Shown: positions 34,502-43,933, numbered from the stretch's first letter. The stretch is DNA of 64,000 nucleotides from Actinomycetes bacterium (GCA_023420415.1 JAEZWF010000017.1:103122-167121); one strand, 5' to 3'. Numbers and translations: made by a program. Notes: generated by a model from the letters alone, not told the origin.

Positions 34502-35185
34502 TCAGCGTGGCAACGCGGCCGCCGCGGCGGCGAGAGCCTCGATGCGAGCCCAGTCCCCCTGTGCCACAGCGTCCTTCGGCGTCAGCCATGACCCACCGAC
34601 GCACCCCACGTTGGGCAGCGCGAGCCAGTCGGCAGCCGTGTCCGGGGTGATGCCGCCGGTAGGGCAGAACCGCAGCTGCGGGCACGGGCCGGCCACCGAC
34701 GTGAGGTAGCCGCGACCGCCACTGGCTTCGGCCGGGAAGAACTTCTGCACCTCGAGCCCGGCCTCGGCCAGGGTCAGCATCTCGGTCAGGGTGCCGGCGC
34801 CGGCGAGCAGCGGCAGCCCCGACGCCAGCGCCGACTCCAGCAGCTTGGGCGGCGACCCGGGCGTGACGACGAACTGGGCGCCGGCGTCGACCACCTGCTG
34901 CACCTGCTCGGGTCGCACGACGGTGCCGGCTCCGACGACGATGCCCTCGACCTCCGAAGCGACGGCCTCGATGGCGCCGAGCCCGGCCTCCGAGCGCAAC
35001 GTCAGCTCGATGACGCGTATGCCGCCGCGTAGCAGCGACTGCGCCAACGGCACCGCCTGCGCGACCTCATCGACCACCACGACCGGAATGACGGGTGACA
35101 GCGCGAGGACATCCGCCTCACTGGCAATGACCGGCTTGGCCGAAACCCCTTGTGGGGCAAGCGCGTTGGTGGTGGTCGCGCTCAT
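34502..35185 (-). CDS. eda: KDPG/KHG aldolase
   Basis: 227 residues, with about 25 extra at the N-terminus against the usual 200-210. Catalytic Glu60 is in VIELTLRS and the Schiff-base Lys148 in VQKFFPAEASGG; FCPTGGI is the phosphate-binding strand. It cleaves 2-keto-3-deoxy-6-phosphogluconate to pyruvate and glyceraldehyde 3-phosphate. Its ATG overlaps the edd stop (ATGA), so the two last steps of the Entner-Doudoroff pathway are coupled. Confidence 0.95.
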   Translation of the reverse strand: MSATTTNALAPQGVSAKPVIASEADVLALSPVIPVVVVDEVAQAVPLAQSLLRGGIRVIELTLRSEAGLGAIEAVASEVEGIVVGAGTVVRPEQVQQVVDAGAQFVVTPGSPPKLLESALASGLPLLAGAGTLTEMLTLAEAGLEVQKFFPAEASGGRGYLTSVAGPCPQLRFCPTGGITPDTAADWLALPNVGCVGGSWLTPKDAVAQGDWARIEALAAAAAALPR

Positions 35186-37086
35186 CGGGTCTCCTCCGTC
35201 AGGGCAGTCTGGTCGGTGGGCAGTGCCGCGGTGTGGTCGAACTCGGGCCCCAGGGCACCGAACACGTGCGCTCCCTCGTCCGCTCGGCCGACGGCAGCCC
35301 GCATCGGTGCGAACAGCTCGCGCCCGATGTCCACGCCGTCCGCGGTGACCCGGGGCTCGGGCAGCCGTGCCGCGAACTCGTCCTCGTCGACGAGCACATC
35401 GAGCCGGCCGGTGAGCGAGTCGACCCGCACCACGTCACCGTCACGCAGCTTGGCGATCGGGCCGGCGTGCACCGACTCGGGCGTGACGTGGATGGCGGCC
35501 GGGATCGAGCCGGACGCGCCACTCATCCGGCCATCGGTGACGAGCGCGACGGCATACCCACGCTTTTGCAGCACGCCGAGGGACGGGGTCAGTGCGTGCA
35601 GTTCGGGCATGCCGTTGGCGGACGGCCCCTGTTCGCGGATCACGACGACGACGTCCCGGTCGAGCTCGCGCCGCGAGAACGCCTGGAGGAAGCCGACCTG
35701 GTCGGTGAAGACGCGGGCGGGCGCCTCGACGATGCGGTGCTCCGGCGCCACCGCCGAGGTCTTGATGACGGCGTGGCCCAGGGTGCCCCGCAGCACCTTG
35801 AGGCCGCCGTCCGGCTCGAACGGGTCGGAGGCCGGTCGGAGCACCTCGGGATCGCCGGACTCCCTTGGGGCGTCGACGAACTCGAGCCGCCCGCCCGCGT
35901 CGAGGGAGGGCCGTTGCGTGTAGCGGCGCAAGCCTGGGCCGGCCAGCGTGAGCACGTCCTCGTGCGCCAGTCCGGCCTCGAGCAGGGTGCGGACGAGGAA
36001 CGGCGTGCCGCCGGCAGCGTGGAAGTGGTTCACGTCGGCCGAGCCGTTGGGGTAGATGCGGGCGACGAGGGGCACCACGGTCGCGAGGTCGTCGAAGTCC
36101 TCCCACGTGAGGTCGATGCCCGCGGCGGCCGCCATCGAGATGAGGTGCATCGTGTGGTTGGTCGAACCGCCGGTGGCGAGCAGCGCGACGATGCCGTTGA
36201 CCACGGCCTTCTCGTCGACGATCTGCCCTGTGCCGTAACGGTTCTCGCTCGCGGCGATCTCGATGACCCGACGCGTCGTGGCGTCGGTCAGCGCGTCACG
36301 CAGCGGGTCGTCGGGCGACACGAAGGCGGCTCCCGGCAGGTGCAGGCCCATGACGTCCATCAGCACCTGGTTGGAGTTGGCAGTCCCGTAGAACGTGCAG
36401 GTGCCCGGCGAGTGGTACGACGCCACCTCGCTCGCGAGCAGCGCGTCGCGCCCGACCTCGCCCGCGGCATATGCCTTGCGGGTCTCGGCCTTCTCGGCGT
36501 TCGAGCGGCCGCTGGCCATCGGCCCGGCCGGCACGAGCGCCGCCGGCAGGTGGCCGAACGACAACGCGCCAGCGACGAGCCCCGGCACGATCTTGTCGCA
36601 GACGCCGAGCAGCAGTGCGGCGTCGAAGACGTCGTGGGACAACGCGATCGCCGTCGACATGGCGATCACGTCGCGGCTGAAGAGGCTGAGCTCCATCCCC
36701 GCCCGGCCCTGGGTGATGCCGTCGCACATCGCCGGCACGCCGCCGGCAACGCGGGCGACGGCACCGAGCCCGCGCGCCGTCTCCTTGACCTGCTGCGGGT
36801 AGTGCTCGAACGGCGCGTGGGCCGACAGCATGTCGTTGTAGGCGGTGACGATGCCGAGGCTGACACCGGTCTCGGCGGACAGGACGGCACGGTCATCGCC
36901 GCCGCACGCCGCAACGGCGTGCGCGAGGTTGGAGCAGCCGAGGTCGGTGCGGGCCGGGCGCAGGCTCAGCTCGGAGGCGGCGCGGGAAAGACGCCCCAGG
37001 TATGCCGTGCGGCTGGCGCGGCTGCGCTCGGTCACCCGGGCGGTGACGTCGGCGACGACAGGGTGGATCGCAGTGGGGGTGGCCAT
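35182..37086 (-). CDS. edd: Phosphogluconate dehydratase
   Basis: 634 residues, full length for Edd. Iron-sulfur cluster cysteines are seen in DLGCSNLAHAV, GVPAMCDGITQGRAGMELS and LLGVCDKIVPG. Further signatures are CTFYGTANSNQVLMDVMG and VTDGRMSGASGSIPAAIHVTPE. It dehydrates 6-phosphogluconate to KDPG. ATG 37086. No zwf, pgl or glucose kinase gene lies beside it in this window, so the upstream steps are encoded elsewhere. Confidence 0.96.
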   Translation of the reverse strand: MATPTAIHPVVADVTARVTERSRASRTAYLGRLSRAASELSLRPARTDLGCSNLAHAVAACGGDDRAVLSAETGVSLGIVTAYNDMLSAHAPFEHYPQQVKETARGLGAVARVAGGVPAMCDGITQGRAGMELSLFSRDVIAMSTAIALSHDVFDAALLLGVCDKIVPGLVAGALSFGHLPAALVPAGPMASGRSNAEKAETRKAYAAGEVGRDALLASEVASYHSPGTCTFYGTANSNQVLMDVMGLHLPGAAFVSPDDPLRDALTDATTRRVIEIAASENRYGTGQIVDEKAVVNGIVALLATGGSTNHTMHLISMAAAAGIDLTWEDFDDLATVVPLVARIYPNGSADVNHFHAAGGTPFLVRTLLEAGLAHEDVLTLAGPGLRRYTQRPSLDAGGRLEFVDAPRESGDPEVLRPASDPFEPDGGLKVLRGTLGHAVIKTSAVAPEHRIVEAPARVFTDQVGFLQAFSRRELDRDVVVVIREQGPSANGMPELHALTPSLGVLQKRGYAVALVTDGRMSGASGSIPAAIHVTPESVHAGPIAKLRDGDVVRVDSLTGRLDVLVDEDEFAARLPEPRVTADGVDIGRELFAPMRAAVGRADEGAHVFGALGPEFDHTAALPTDQTALTEETR

Positions 37087-37273
37087 GGGACTCCTGAACG
37101 GTCAGGCCCTGGACGGGTCGTGGTCGGCGGTCGGTGTGGACGGACCGCGGACGACGACGATGGCGCACCGCGTGTGACTGCGGTCACAGCATGACGGACT
37201 GGAGGGGCCTCAGTGTCCACCCGTTCCGGCATACGGACGGGTATGCCTCCGAGGACTCCACCGGGGCGCTTCC

Positions 37274-37346
37274 CGCAAACCGGGGGTTGCTGACACGAAA
37301 CGGGCGTTCGTGACCCCCGTTTTGTGCACGCAACCCCCGTATTGCG
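37274..37346. repeat. Intergenic repeat family 2, copy A
   Basis: An imperfect hairpin with outer arms at 37274-37290 and 37330-37346 (GGGGGTTGC against GCAACCCCC plus CGCAA/TTGCG) and inner arms around CGAAACGGG and CCCGTTTTG. Copy B is at 62840-62910 and a cut copy is at the right window edge. It lies between edd and pdxH. Confidence 0.7.
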
Positions 37347-37348
37347 GC

Positions 37349-38047
37349 TCAGGGCTGCCGGCGCGAGACCTGCCAGGCAGCGGCGTCCGCGAGCGACCCT
37401 GCTCCGACCCGGGTGAACACCAGCCGGTCGTGCAGCCGGTTGCGCCGCCCACCCCAGAACTCGACCTCGTCGCAGCGGATCCGGTAGCCACCCCAGGTGT
37501 CGGGGACGGGCACGTCGTCCGCGTTCCCCCGGTCCGGCCACCGGGCGGCATACCGGTCGTAGGCCTCCTCCAGGCCCTCCCGTCCCGAGATCGGCTGGGA
37601 CTGGTGCGACGCCCACGCGGAGATGCGCGACCCCCACGGGCGGCTGCCGAAGTAGGCCGTCAGCTCCTCGCGACCGAGCGGCTCGGCCACCCCGCGGAAC
37701 CGGATCGCACGGAACATCGCCGGCCACGTGAGCGAGGCGGCGATGGCCGGATTCCCAGCCAGCTCAACACCTTTCGTCGAGTCGGTGCTTGTCACGAACC
37801 CCGGCCCCCGCTCGTCGAAGAACCGCATCAGCACGGTGCGCACGTTGGGGTGCCCGGAGCCGTCGACCGTCGCGACCGACAGTGCCGCCGGCTCCGGCAC
37901 GTCGTCGCGCACCTGCGACCGGGCGATCGCGTCATCGACCCACCGGCGGCCCTGCTGCCACGGGGTCGGCGCCAGCTCGGCCTCCGACAGCCCCTCGCCC
38001 CGGTAGTCAACGCGCACAGCGTCGACGCGCAGCACATCATCATCCAT
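37349..38047 (-). CDS. pdxH: Pyridoxamine 5'-phosphate oxidase
   Basis: 232 residues. FMN and substrate signatures are present: PNVRTVLMRFFDERG, SRPWGSRISAWASHQSQPI and the C-terminal EFWGGRRNRLHDRLVF...WQVSRRQP, whose final RRxRLHDR and LxP ending are conserved in PdxH. It makes pyridoxal 5'-phosphate, the cofactor used by SerC further along. Single gene, divergent to 38094. Confidence 0.95.
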   Translation of the reverse strand: MDDDVLRVDAVRVDYRGEGLSEAELAPTPWQQGRRWVDDAIARSQVRDDVPEPAALSVATVDGSGHPNVRTVLMRFFDERGPGFVTSTDSTKGVELAGNPAIAASLTWPAMFRAIRFRGVAEPLGREELTAYFGSRPWGSRISAWASHQSQPISGREGLEEAYDRYAARWPDRGNADDVPVPDTWGGYRIRCDEVEFWGGRRNRLHDRLVFTRVGAGSLADAAAWQVSRRQP

Positions 38048-38093
38048 GCTCCGAGATTAGGGTGAAGGGAAAGCCATCGGGTCAGGAGGAGCC

Positions 38094-38504
38094 ATGCCGG
38101 GCAAGGGGCAGGCAGCAGCACGCATCGTCAAGTGGGGCGTGAAGTACGGACCGCACGTCGTCGTGCTGGCGCAGCAGGCGAAGGAACCGGCCATGAAGGC
38201 CGCCCAGTCGGCGCTGGACCGGCAGAAGGCCAAGCGGCGCGCCATCGAGCACGCCACCACGGTGCGCGACGGGTCGGTGCTCAAGACGTTCGACCCGACC
38301 AACCCGCACGGTGAGCCGGTCTGGGTCGTCTTCTCCGGCGACGACCCGATCGCCGTCCACCCGGCCACGACGACGCCGATCGCGCAGCTCATCGCCAACA
38401 GTGACCTGTCGATGCGCACGCGCCCGTCCGAGCTCCCCACCCCGGCCGAGCGGCTCCGGCAGCTGCCGAGGAACCTTCCCCGCCCCGGCCAGCCCAGGCC
38501 GTGA
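38094..38504 (+). CDS. Hypothetical protein
   Basis: 136 residues, basic, no membrane segment. The middle reads DPTNPHGEPVWVVFSGDDPIAVHP, and the N-terminal third is a Lys/Ala-rich helix. Good coding composition and a ribosome site (AGGAG) before ATG 38094. Its stop overlaps the GTG of the MpaB-like gene, suggesting coupled translation. No family recognised. Confidence 0.75.
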   Translation: MPGKGQAAARIVKWGVKYGPHVVVLAQQAKEPAMKAAQSALDRQKAKRRAIEHATTVRDGSVLKTFDPTNPHGEPVWVVFSGDDPIAVHPATTTPIAQLIANSDLSMRTRPSELPTPAERLRQLPRNLPRPGQPRP

Positions 38505-39373
38505 TCACCGGCCTACCCCAGGCGGCCCGCCGCCAGCTCGGCCGAGCGGTGCGCTCGCGCGTCGCCGGTCCGGACGCCCGGGCCACGGCCGACCGCATCT
38601 GGCACTCCGAGGGCGAGCGCTGGTTCTCCCCCGGCGACCCCATCTGGAAGGTGCACGCCGACGCGGCCATGTTCCCCGGCGGCATACGAGCGCTGCTCCT
38701 GCAGTCCCTGCACCCGCTGGCGATGGCGGGGGTGGCTGGGCACTCGGGTTACAAGGGTGATGCGTGGGGGCGGCTGCAGCGCACGAGCGAGTTCCTCGCG
38801 ACCACGACGTTCGGCACCGTCGAGGACGCGCAGCAGGCGATCCGGCGGGTCCGCGCCATCCACCGCCGCGTCCGCGGCACCGCGCCCGACGGCCGACCGT
38901 ATGCCGCGAGCGACCCCCACCTGCTGCGCTGGGTGCACGTCGCCGAGGCAGACAGCTTCCTCACGGCCCACCAGCACTACGCCGCAGCACCCCTCACCGA
39001 CGCCGAGGCCGACCGCTACGTCGAGCAGGCGGCCCTCGTCGCGGGTCTGCTGGGTGTCGAGGATGCGCCGACCACGGTCTCCGGGTTGCGCGCGGCGATC
39101 GAGTCCTACCGGCCCGAGCTCGAGGGCACGCCGGCGGCGCGCGAGGCGGCGCGGTTCCTCCTCGTGAACCCGCCACTCCCGCTCGCGGCCAGGCCGGGGT
39201 ATGCCGCGTTGGCGGCGGGCGCGGTGTCGATGCTGCCGCGGTGGGCGAGGTGGCCGTTGCGGCTGCCGTGGCTGCCGGTGACCGAGCAGCTCGTCGGACG
39301 ACGGGTCGGCGGCGCCGCGACCGGCGTGGTCCGGTGGGCCATGCAGGCCGAGGACCCGCGCCGGCTCTCCTGA
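38501..39373 (+). CDS. Oxygenase MpaB family protein (DUF2236)
   Basis: 290 residues from GTG 38501, overlapping the previous stop (GTGA). It has the DUF2236/latex-clearing-protein signature: PGGIRALLLQSLHPLAMAGVAGHS, then RTSEFLATTTFGT, and RWVHVAEADSFLTAHQHY, with histidines that could bind haem or another metal. The family includes mycophenolic-acid oxygenase and rubber oxygenase relatives. Substrate unknown. The following gene is a flavin-dependent oxidoreductase. Confidence 0.87.
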   Translation: MITGLPQAARRQLGRAVRSRVAGPDARATADRIWHSEGERWFSPGDPIWKVHADAAMFPGGIRALLLQSLHPLAMAGVAGHSGYKGDAWGRLQRTSEFLATTTFGTVEDAQQAIRRVRAIHRRVRGTAPDGRPYAASDPHLLRWVHVAEADSFLTAHQHYAAAPLTDAEADRYVEQAALVAGLLGVEDAPTTVSGLRAAIESYRPELEGTPAAREAARFLLVNPPLPLAARPGYAALAAGAVSMLPRWARWPLRLPWLPVTEQLVGRRVGGAATGVVRWAMQAEDPRRLS

Positions 39374-39438
39374 CCGGCAGGGCAGGAACGTCGCTGCTGA
39401 GCGGTTGTCCGCCCGCCCGCTTGGGTAGCGTGACGAAC

Positions 39439-41025
39439 ATGCAGACCGTCGACGCCGTGGTCATCGGAGCCGGGCACCACGGGCTCGTCTCAGCGGCCGT
39501 CCTCGCCGACGCCGGCTGGGACGTCCTGGTGCTGGAGGCCCGGGACCAGGTCGGCGGCGCGATCGCCTCGGTCGACCGTGACGGCTGGGTGATGGACGAG
39601 TTCTCGGCCTGCTACCCCCTTGCAGTCGCGTCGCCGGTGCTGCGCGGACTCGACCTGGAGGCGCACGGGCTGCGCTGGGCGACGCCCGACCACGTCGTGG
39701 CGCATGTCGGCCGGCCCGATGACACGGTGGGCGCGCTGCTGCAACGCGACCCGGCGGCGACGGCTGCGGCGCTCGAGGACGACCACCCCGGTGATGGCGC
39801 GGCCTGGCTCGAGCTGGTCGACCTGTGGCGCACGGTGCGTGACCCGCTGCTCGACGCGCTGCTGACGCGTTGGCCGCCGGTGCGGGCGACCGGGCGGTTG
39901 GTCGGCAACGTCGGCGGACGCGAGTTCCCGCGCGTGGCAAGGGAGTTCATTCTTCCCGCGCACCGGATGTGGCACCACCGTTTCGGCGGGGAGCGCGCCC
40001 GGTCACTGCTGGCCGGCAACGCTGCCCACGCCGACATCCCCCTGTCGGCACCGGGCAGCGGTGTCTTCGCCTTCCTCATGACCATGCTCGCGCAGGACGT
40101 CGGGTTCCCGTCGCCCGTGGGCGGGGCCGGCGAGCTGGCCAAGGCGCTGCGGCGTCGCGCCGAGGCCGCCGGTGCCGTCGTGGAGACCGACGAGCCGGTA
40201 GGCCGCGTGGTCACCTCGGCCGGTCGGGTTGCCGGGGTGGTCACCGCCTCCGGCCGCCGGGTCGCGGCTCGGCGCGCGGTCATCGCCGACACCAGTGCCC
40301 CCGCGCTCTTCGAGCAGCTGCTCACGCCGGACCAGGTGCCGCCAGGGTTGTTGCGCGACCTCGAGTCGTTCGAGTGGGACCTGCCGACGGTCAAGGTCAA
40401 CCTGCGCCTGTCTGCGCCCCTGCCGTGGACGGCGCAGTCGGCCCGTGGCGCCGGTGTCGTGCACGTCGGTCGCGACAGCGGGGGGCTCGTGCGGTGGGGC
40501 GCCGACCTCGAGTCGGGCGTCATCCCCGACGAGCCGTTCGCGCTCCTCGGCCAGATGACGACGACCGACGCCACCCGCTCTCCGGACGGCACCGAGACGG
40601 TCTGGCTCTACTCGCACCTGCCGCGGGAGGTCACCGACGGCGCGAGCGGTCACCGGCTCGCCGACCAGCTCGGGGAGATGCTCGACCGGTTCGCACCCGG
40701 GTGGCGCGACCTCGTGGTCGACGGCTGGGTGCAGCTGCCCTCCGACCTGGCCGCCGCCGATGCCAACCTCGTGGGCGGCGCGGTCGGCGGGGGCACGTCG
40801 CAGCTGCAGCAGCAGCTGGTGTTTCGCCCGACCGTCGGCCTGGGCGGACCCCGCACCCCCGTCGCCGGGCTCTACCTCGGCAGCGCGGGCGCCCACCCCG
40901 GCGGGGGCGTGCACGGCGGCTGCGGCTACCTCGCGGCGCGCGCGGCGCTGTCCGACCATGCCTGGTGGGGCCGCCCCAGGGCGAAACTCGAGCTGGCCGC
41001 CCTGCACTGGCTGCAGGGCCGCTGA
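39439..41025 (+). CDS. Phytoene desaturase-like NAD(P)/FAD oxidoreductase
   Basis: 528 residues from ATG 39439. The FAD dinucleotide fold is at the N-terminus: DAVVIGAGHHGLVSAAVLADAGWDVLVLEAR, then GGAIASV. A second FAD motif near the C-terminus reads GLYLGSAGAHPGGGVHGGCGYLAARAAL. This layout matches the CrtI/pyridine nucleotide-disulfide oxidoreductase-domain 2 group. No carotenoid genes are near, so a desaturase or oxidase on another lipid is possible. It follows the MpaB-like gene by 65 bp. Confidence 0.88.
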   Translation: MQTVDAVVIGAGHHGLVSAAVLADAGWDVLVLEARDQVGGAIASVDRDGWVMDEFSACYPLAVASPVLRGLDLEAHGLRWATPDHVVAHVGRPDDTVGALLQRDPAATAAALEDDHPGDGAAWLELVDLWRTVRDPLLDALLTRWPPVRATGRLVGNVGGREFPRVAREFILPAHRMWHHRFGGERARSLLAGNAAHADIPLSAPGSGVFAFLMTMLAQDVGFPSPVGGAGELAKALRRRAEAAGAVVETDEPVGRVVTSAGRVAGVVTASGRRVAARRAVIADTSAPALFEQLLTPDQVPPGLLRDLESFEWDLPTVKVNLRLSAPLPWTAQSARGAGVVHVGRDSGGLVRWGADLESGVIPDEPFALLGQMTTTDATRSPDGTETVWLYSHLPREVTDGASGHRLADQLGEMLDRFAPGWRDLVVDGWVQLPSDLAAADANLVGGAVGGGTSQLQQQLVFRPTVGLGGPRTPVAGLYLGSAGAHPGGGVHGGCGYLAARAALSDHAWWGRPRAKLELAALHWLQGR

Positions 41026-41196
41026 CGTCACCCCGACGTCACCCCGACGCTGCCCGGGGCGCGGGGCGCGAGGCGGGAAGGTGAGCACGCGGCATACCCG
41101 GCGCAGTATTTTTCGCGCGTCGATGTCGAAAGCCGCAGGGTCCGCTCGACGTACGGGCACGAGAAGCTCCACCCACCTAGCAAAGGACTGATCGAG

Positions 41197-41574
41197 ATGC
41201 CGCGTTTCATGGGATTCGTACGGATGGAAGAGGGACAGGCCAACCCGCCGCAGGCGCTGTTCGACGCGATGGACGAGTACATCGGCAAGGAGGCCGCGGC
41301 CGGGCACTTCCTCGACGGCGGCGGCCTCTACGGCACCGAGGATGCCGTCAACTTCGTCGTCAAGAAGGGCGAGGTCACGCGGGTCGACGGGCCGTACGCC
41401 GAGTCCAAGGAGGTCGTCGGCGGCTGGGCGATCATGCAGTACGACTCGCTCGAGGAGGCCATCGCGGGTCAGCAGGACTTCGCCGAGCTGCACGTCAAGC
41501 ACTGGCCTGAGGTGTCGATGGTCGCCACGATGCGCCAGATCGCGGACGAGCCGCCGACGCCCGCCGAGGGCTGA
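41197..41574 (+). CDS. YCII/DGPF-domain protein
   Basis: 125 residues, one YCII-related (DGPF) domain: MGFVRMEEGQANPPQALFDAM, DGGGLYGTEDAV, VDGPYAESKEVVGGWAIMQYDS. The DGPYAE string is the family signature. These small proteins are commonly encoded beside ECF42-type sigma factors and are often their regulon. The sigma gene follows after a 97-bp gap containing a repeat. Biochemical role unknown. Confidence 0.92.
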   Translation: MPRFMGFVRMEEGQANPPQALFDAMDEYIGKEAAAGHFLDGGGLYGTEDAVNFVVKKGEVTRVDGPYAESKEVVGGWAIMQYDSLEEAIAGQQDFAELHVKHWPEVSMVATMRQIADEPPTPAEG

Positions 41575-41595
41575 CCGACCCCTCGGACCGCGCTT

Positions 41596-41646
41596 GCTTG
41601 CGTCTGCGGAGTTGCCCACGAGCGGGGCAAATTCGCAGACGCAAGC
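41596..41646. repeat. Intergenic repeat family 1, copy A
   Basis: Hairpin with perfect 13-bp outer arms GCTTGCGTCTGCG (41596-41608) and CGCAGACGCAAGC (41634-41646). An inner stem TTGCCC/GGGGCAA surrounds ACGAGC. Copy B is at 47177-47227. Confidence 0.85.
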
Positions 41647-41671
41647 GAGTGGCCGCCCCTACGCTCGCCTC

Positions 41672-42973
41672 ATGCCCGAGGCGAACACGACCGATGCCAT
41701 CACGGCGACGTGGCGGGCCGAGTCGGCGCGCCTGGTCGGTGCCCTCACCCGGATGACGCGCGACGTCGAGGTGGCCGAGGACCTCGCGCAGGACGCGCTG
41801 GTCGCCGCGCTCGAGCAGTGGCCGACCCGCGGCATACCCGACAATCCCGCGGCCTGGCTGATGACCACCGCCAAGCGGCGCGGCATCGACCAGATCCGGC
41901 GTGCCGAGACGCTGCGTCGCAAGACGGCCGAGCTCGCACACTTCGCGCGGGAGGAGGACGACGCCATGGCAGACCTGGACGCGCACGTGGACCACATCGA
42001 GGACGACGTCCTGCGGCTCATCTTCCTGTGCTGCCACCCCTCACTGACGCCCGAGTCGCGGGCGGCGCTGACCCTGCGACTGGTTGGCGGGCTCACCACG
42101 ACGGAGATCGCACGCGGCTTCCTCGCTGGGGAATCGACCATGGGACAACGGATCTCGCGCGCCAAGAAGACCTTGAGCGAGGCCCGCGCCGAGTTCGAGC
42201 TGCCCGTCGGCGCCGACCGCGAGAAGCGGCTCGACGACGTCATGGCCGTCATCTACCTGATCTTCAACGAGGGCTACAGCGCCACCGCCGGTGACGACTG
42301 GATGCGCCCTGATCTCGCGCAGGAGGCGATGCGGCTGGCGCGGATGCTCGCCGACCTCGCGCCGGACGAGCCGGACGTCCACGGGCTGCAGGCGCTGCTC
42401 GAGCTCCAGGGGTCACGGATGCCGGCCCGCACGGACGCGGATGGCCAGCCGGTGCTGCTGGAGGACCAGGACCGGGGCCGGTGGGACGAGCTGCTGATCC
42501 GTCGTGGGCTCGCGGCGCTGGGCCGCGCCGAGTCGTTGGCCGCGCGCGGTCGCCCGGTCGGCCGCTACTACCTTCAGGCGGCCATCGCGGCGCAGCATGC
42601 CCGGGCCGCCCGGTCCGAGGACACCGACTGGCGGGCGATCGCCGGGCTCTACGACGTGCTCGCGCAGGCCGCCCCGGGACCGGTCATCGAGGTGAACCGC
42701 GCTGTGGCCCATGGCCGCGCGTTCGACCCCGGCTCCGGGCTGGCGGTGCTCGAGGCGGTGGCGCCGGACGCGCTCGGCGACTCCCCGACCATCCCGGCGG
42801 TGCACGGCGACCTGCTCGCGCGGGCCGGGTTGCACGCCCGGGCGGCCGAGGCGTTCACCGAGGCGGCCCGCCGAACCCGCAACGCCGGCGAACGCACCCT
42901 GCTCGAGCGGCGCGCGCAGGAGTCACGCGACGCGCTCGGCCAGCCGGGCGATCCCGGCGCGCAGCTCCCCTGA
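41672..42973 (+). CDS. ECF42-type RNA polymerase sigma factor
   Basis: 433 residues from ATG 41672. Sigma region 2 is in VAEDLAQDALVAALEQWP and WLMTTAKRRGIDQIRR. Region 4 is in TLRLVGGLTTTEIARGFLAGESTMGQRISRAKKTL. About 230 residues follow (LDDVMAVIYLIFNEGYSAT and TPR-like RRGLAALGRAESL...AAIAAQHARA), the long C-terminal extension of the ECF42 group, which is needed for activity in studied members. No anti-sigma gene is adjacent. The neighbouring DGPF gene is its expected target. Confidence 0.93.
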   Translation: MPEANTTDAITATWRAESARLVGALTRMTRDVEVAEDLAQDALVAALEQWPTRGIPDNPAAWLMTTAKRRGIDQIRRAETLRRKTAELAHFAREEDDAMADLDAHVDHIEDDVLRLIFLCCHPSLTPESRAALTLRLVGGLTTTEIARGFLAGESTMGQRISRAKKTLSEARAEFELPVGADREKRLDDVMAVIYLIFNEGYSATAGDDWMRPDLAQEAMRLARMLADLAPDEPDVHGLQALLELQGSRMPARTDADGQPVLLEDQDRGRWDELLIRRGLAALGRAESLAARGRPVGRYYLQAAIAAQHARAARSEDTDWRAIAGLYDVLAQAAPGPVIEVNRAVAHGRAFDPGSGLAVLEAVAPDALGDSPTIPAVHGDLLARAGLHARAAEAFTEAARRTRNAGERTLLERRAQESRDALGQPGDPGAQLP

Positions 42974-43902
42974 CCACGACCCGCCGCCGTGACCCGCGTC
43001 GCCGACGACGACCAGCTCGGCGTCCGACCAGCCCCGGGCCACCTCCCATGCGATGTCGAGCGGCCCGCTGATGTCGAGCCGACCGTGGACGAGGACTCCC
43101 GGGATGCCGGCCAGCCGCGGGAGGTCGCGCAGCAGTTGGCCGTCGTCGACGAACCCGGCATTCGCCCAGTAGTGCGTCACCAGCCGCGCGAACGTCATCC
43201 GGAACGCCGGGTCGTCGTAGCGCGGGTCGTGCGTCGCTCCCGGGAACGTCGCCACGTGCGTGTCCTCCCACGCGCACCAGTCGACCGCCGCCTGCTCGCA
43301 CACCGCCGGGTCGGGGTCGTGCAGCAGGCGTGCGTATGCCGCAGCGAGGTTGCCTTCGCGGTCGGCCTCGGGCACCCCGGCGACGAAGCGTTCCCACTCG
43401 CGCGGGAAGACCCGGCCCATGTCGCGGGTGATCCACTCGACCTCGCGGGCACTGGTGTTGGTGACGGCGCCGAGGACCAGGGCGGTCACCCGGTCGTGGT
43501 TTGCCTCGGCGTAGGCGAGTCCGAGTGTTGCGCCCCAGGACACACCGACCACCATCCAGCGCTCCACGCCGACGTGCTCGCGCAGCCGTTCGATGTCAGC
43601 GATGAGGTGGGGCGTGGTGTTGGTCGAGAGGTCGACCACGGGTCCGGCGGCGCTCGGCGTGGACCTGCCCGAGTTGCGCTGGTCGAACAGCACGATGCGA
43701 AACCTGTTGGGGTCGAACCATTTTCGAGCACTCGGTGCGGATCCACTGCCCGGGCCGCATGGAGGAACACGACGGGTATGCCGTCACGGTTCCCCGACTG
43801 CTCGTAGCGCAGCCGGTGCCCGTCGCCGACGTCGAGCATCCCCTCGTCGAAGGGCTCGGTCATCGGCCACGGATCGGGCAGGACGCGATCTGGTTCAGCC
43901 AC
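42923..43902 (-). pseudogene. pip: Proline iminopeptidase with a frameshift in the HGGPG motif
   Basis: An alpha/beta hydrolase of the S33 family read in two frames. From GTG 43902 (or ATG 43863) the first frame gives DEGMLDVGDGHRLRYEQSGN and then PVVFLH. After H, the conserved HGGPGSGSAPSARKWFDPNRF continues only in the next frame, and RIVLFDQRNSGRS, VGVSWGATLGL (catalytic Ser) and GDAGHGGG (catalytic His) follow to the stop at 42923. One G is missing near 43758. All else is intact, so this is a recent mutation or a sequencing error. The intact enzyme removes N-terminal proline. The 3' end overlaps the sigma factor gene by 51 bp on the opposite strand. Confidence 0.85.
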
Positions 43903-43933
43903 GCCGCTATCCAACCAGCGCCGGCGGCGCGGG

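Noticed and set aside
40003..41619. A 538-codon minus-strand frame
   Set aside because: Antisense to the desaturase-like and DGPF genes, both clearly real on the plus strand.
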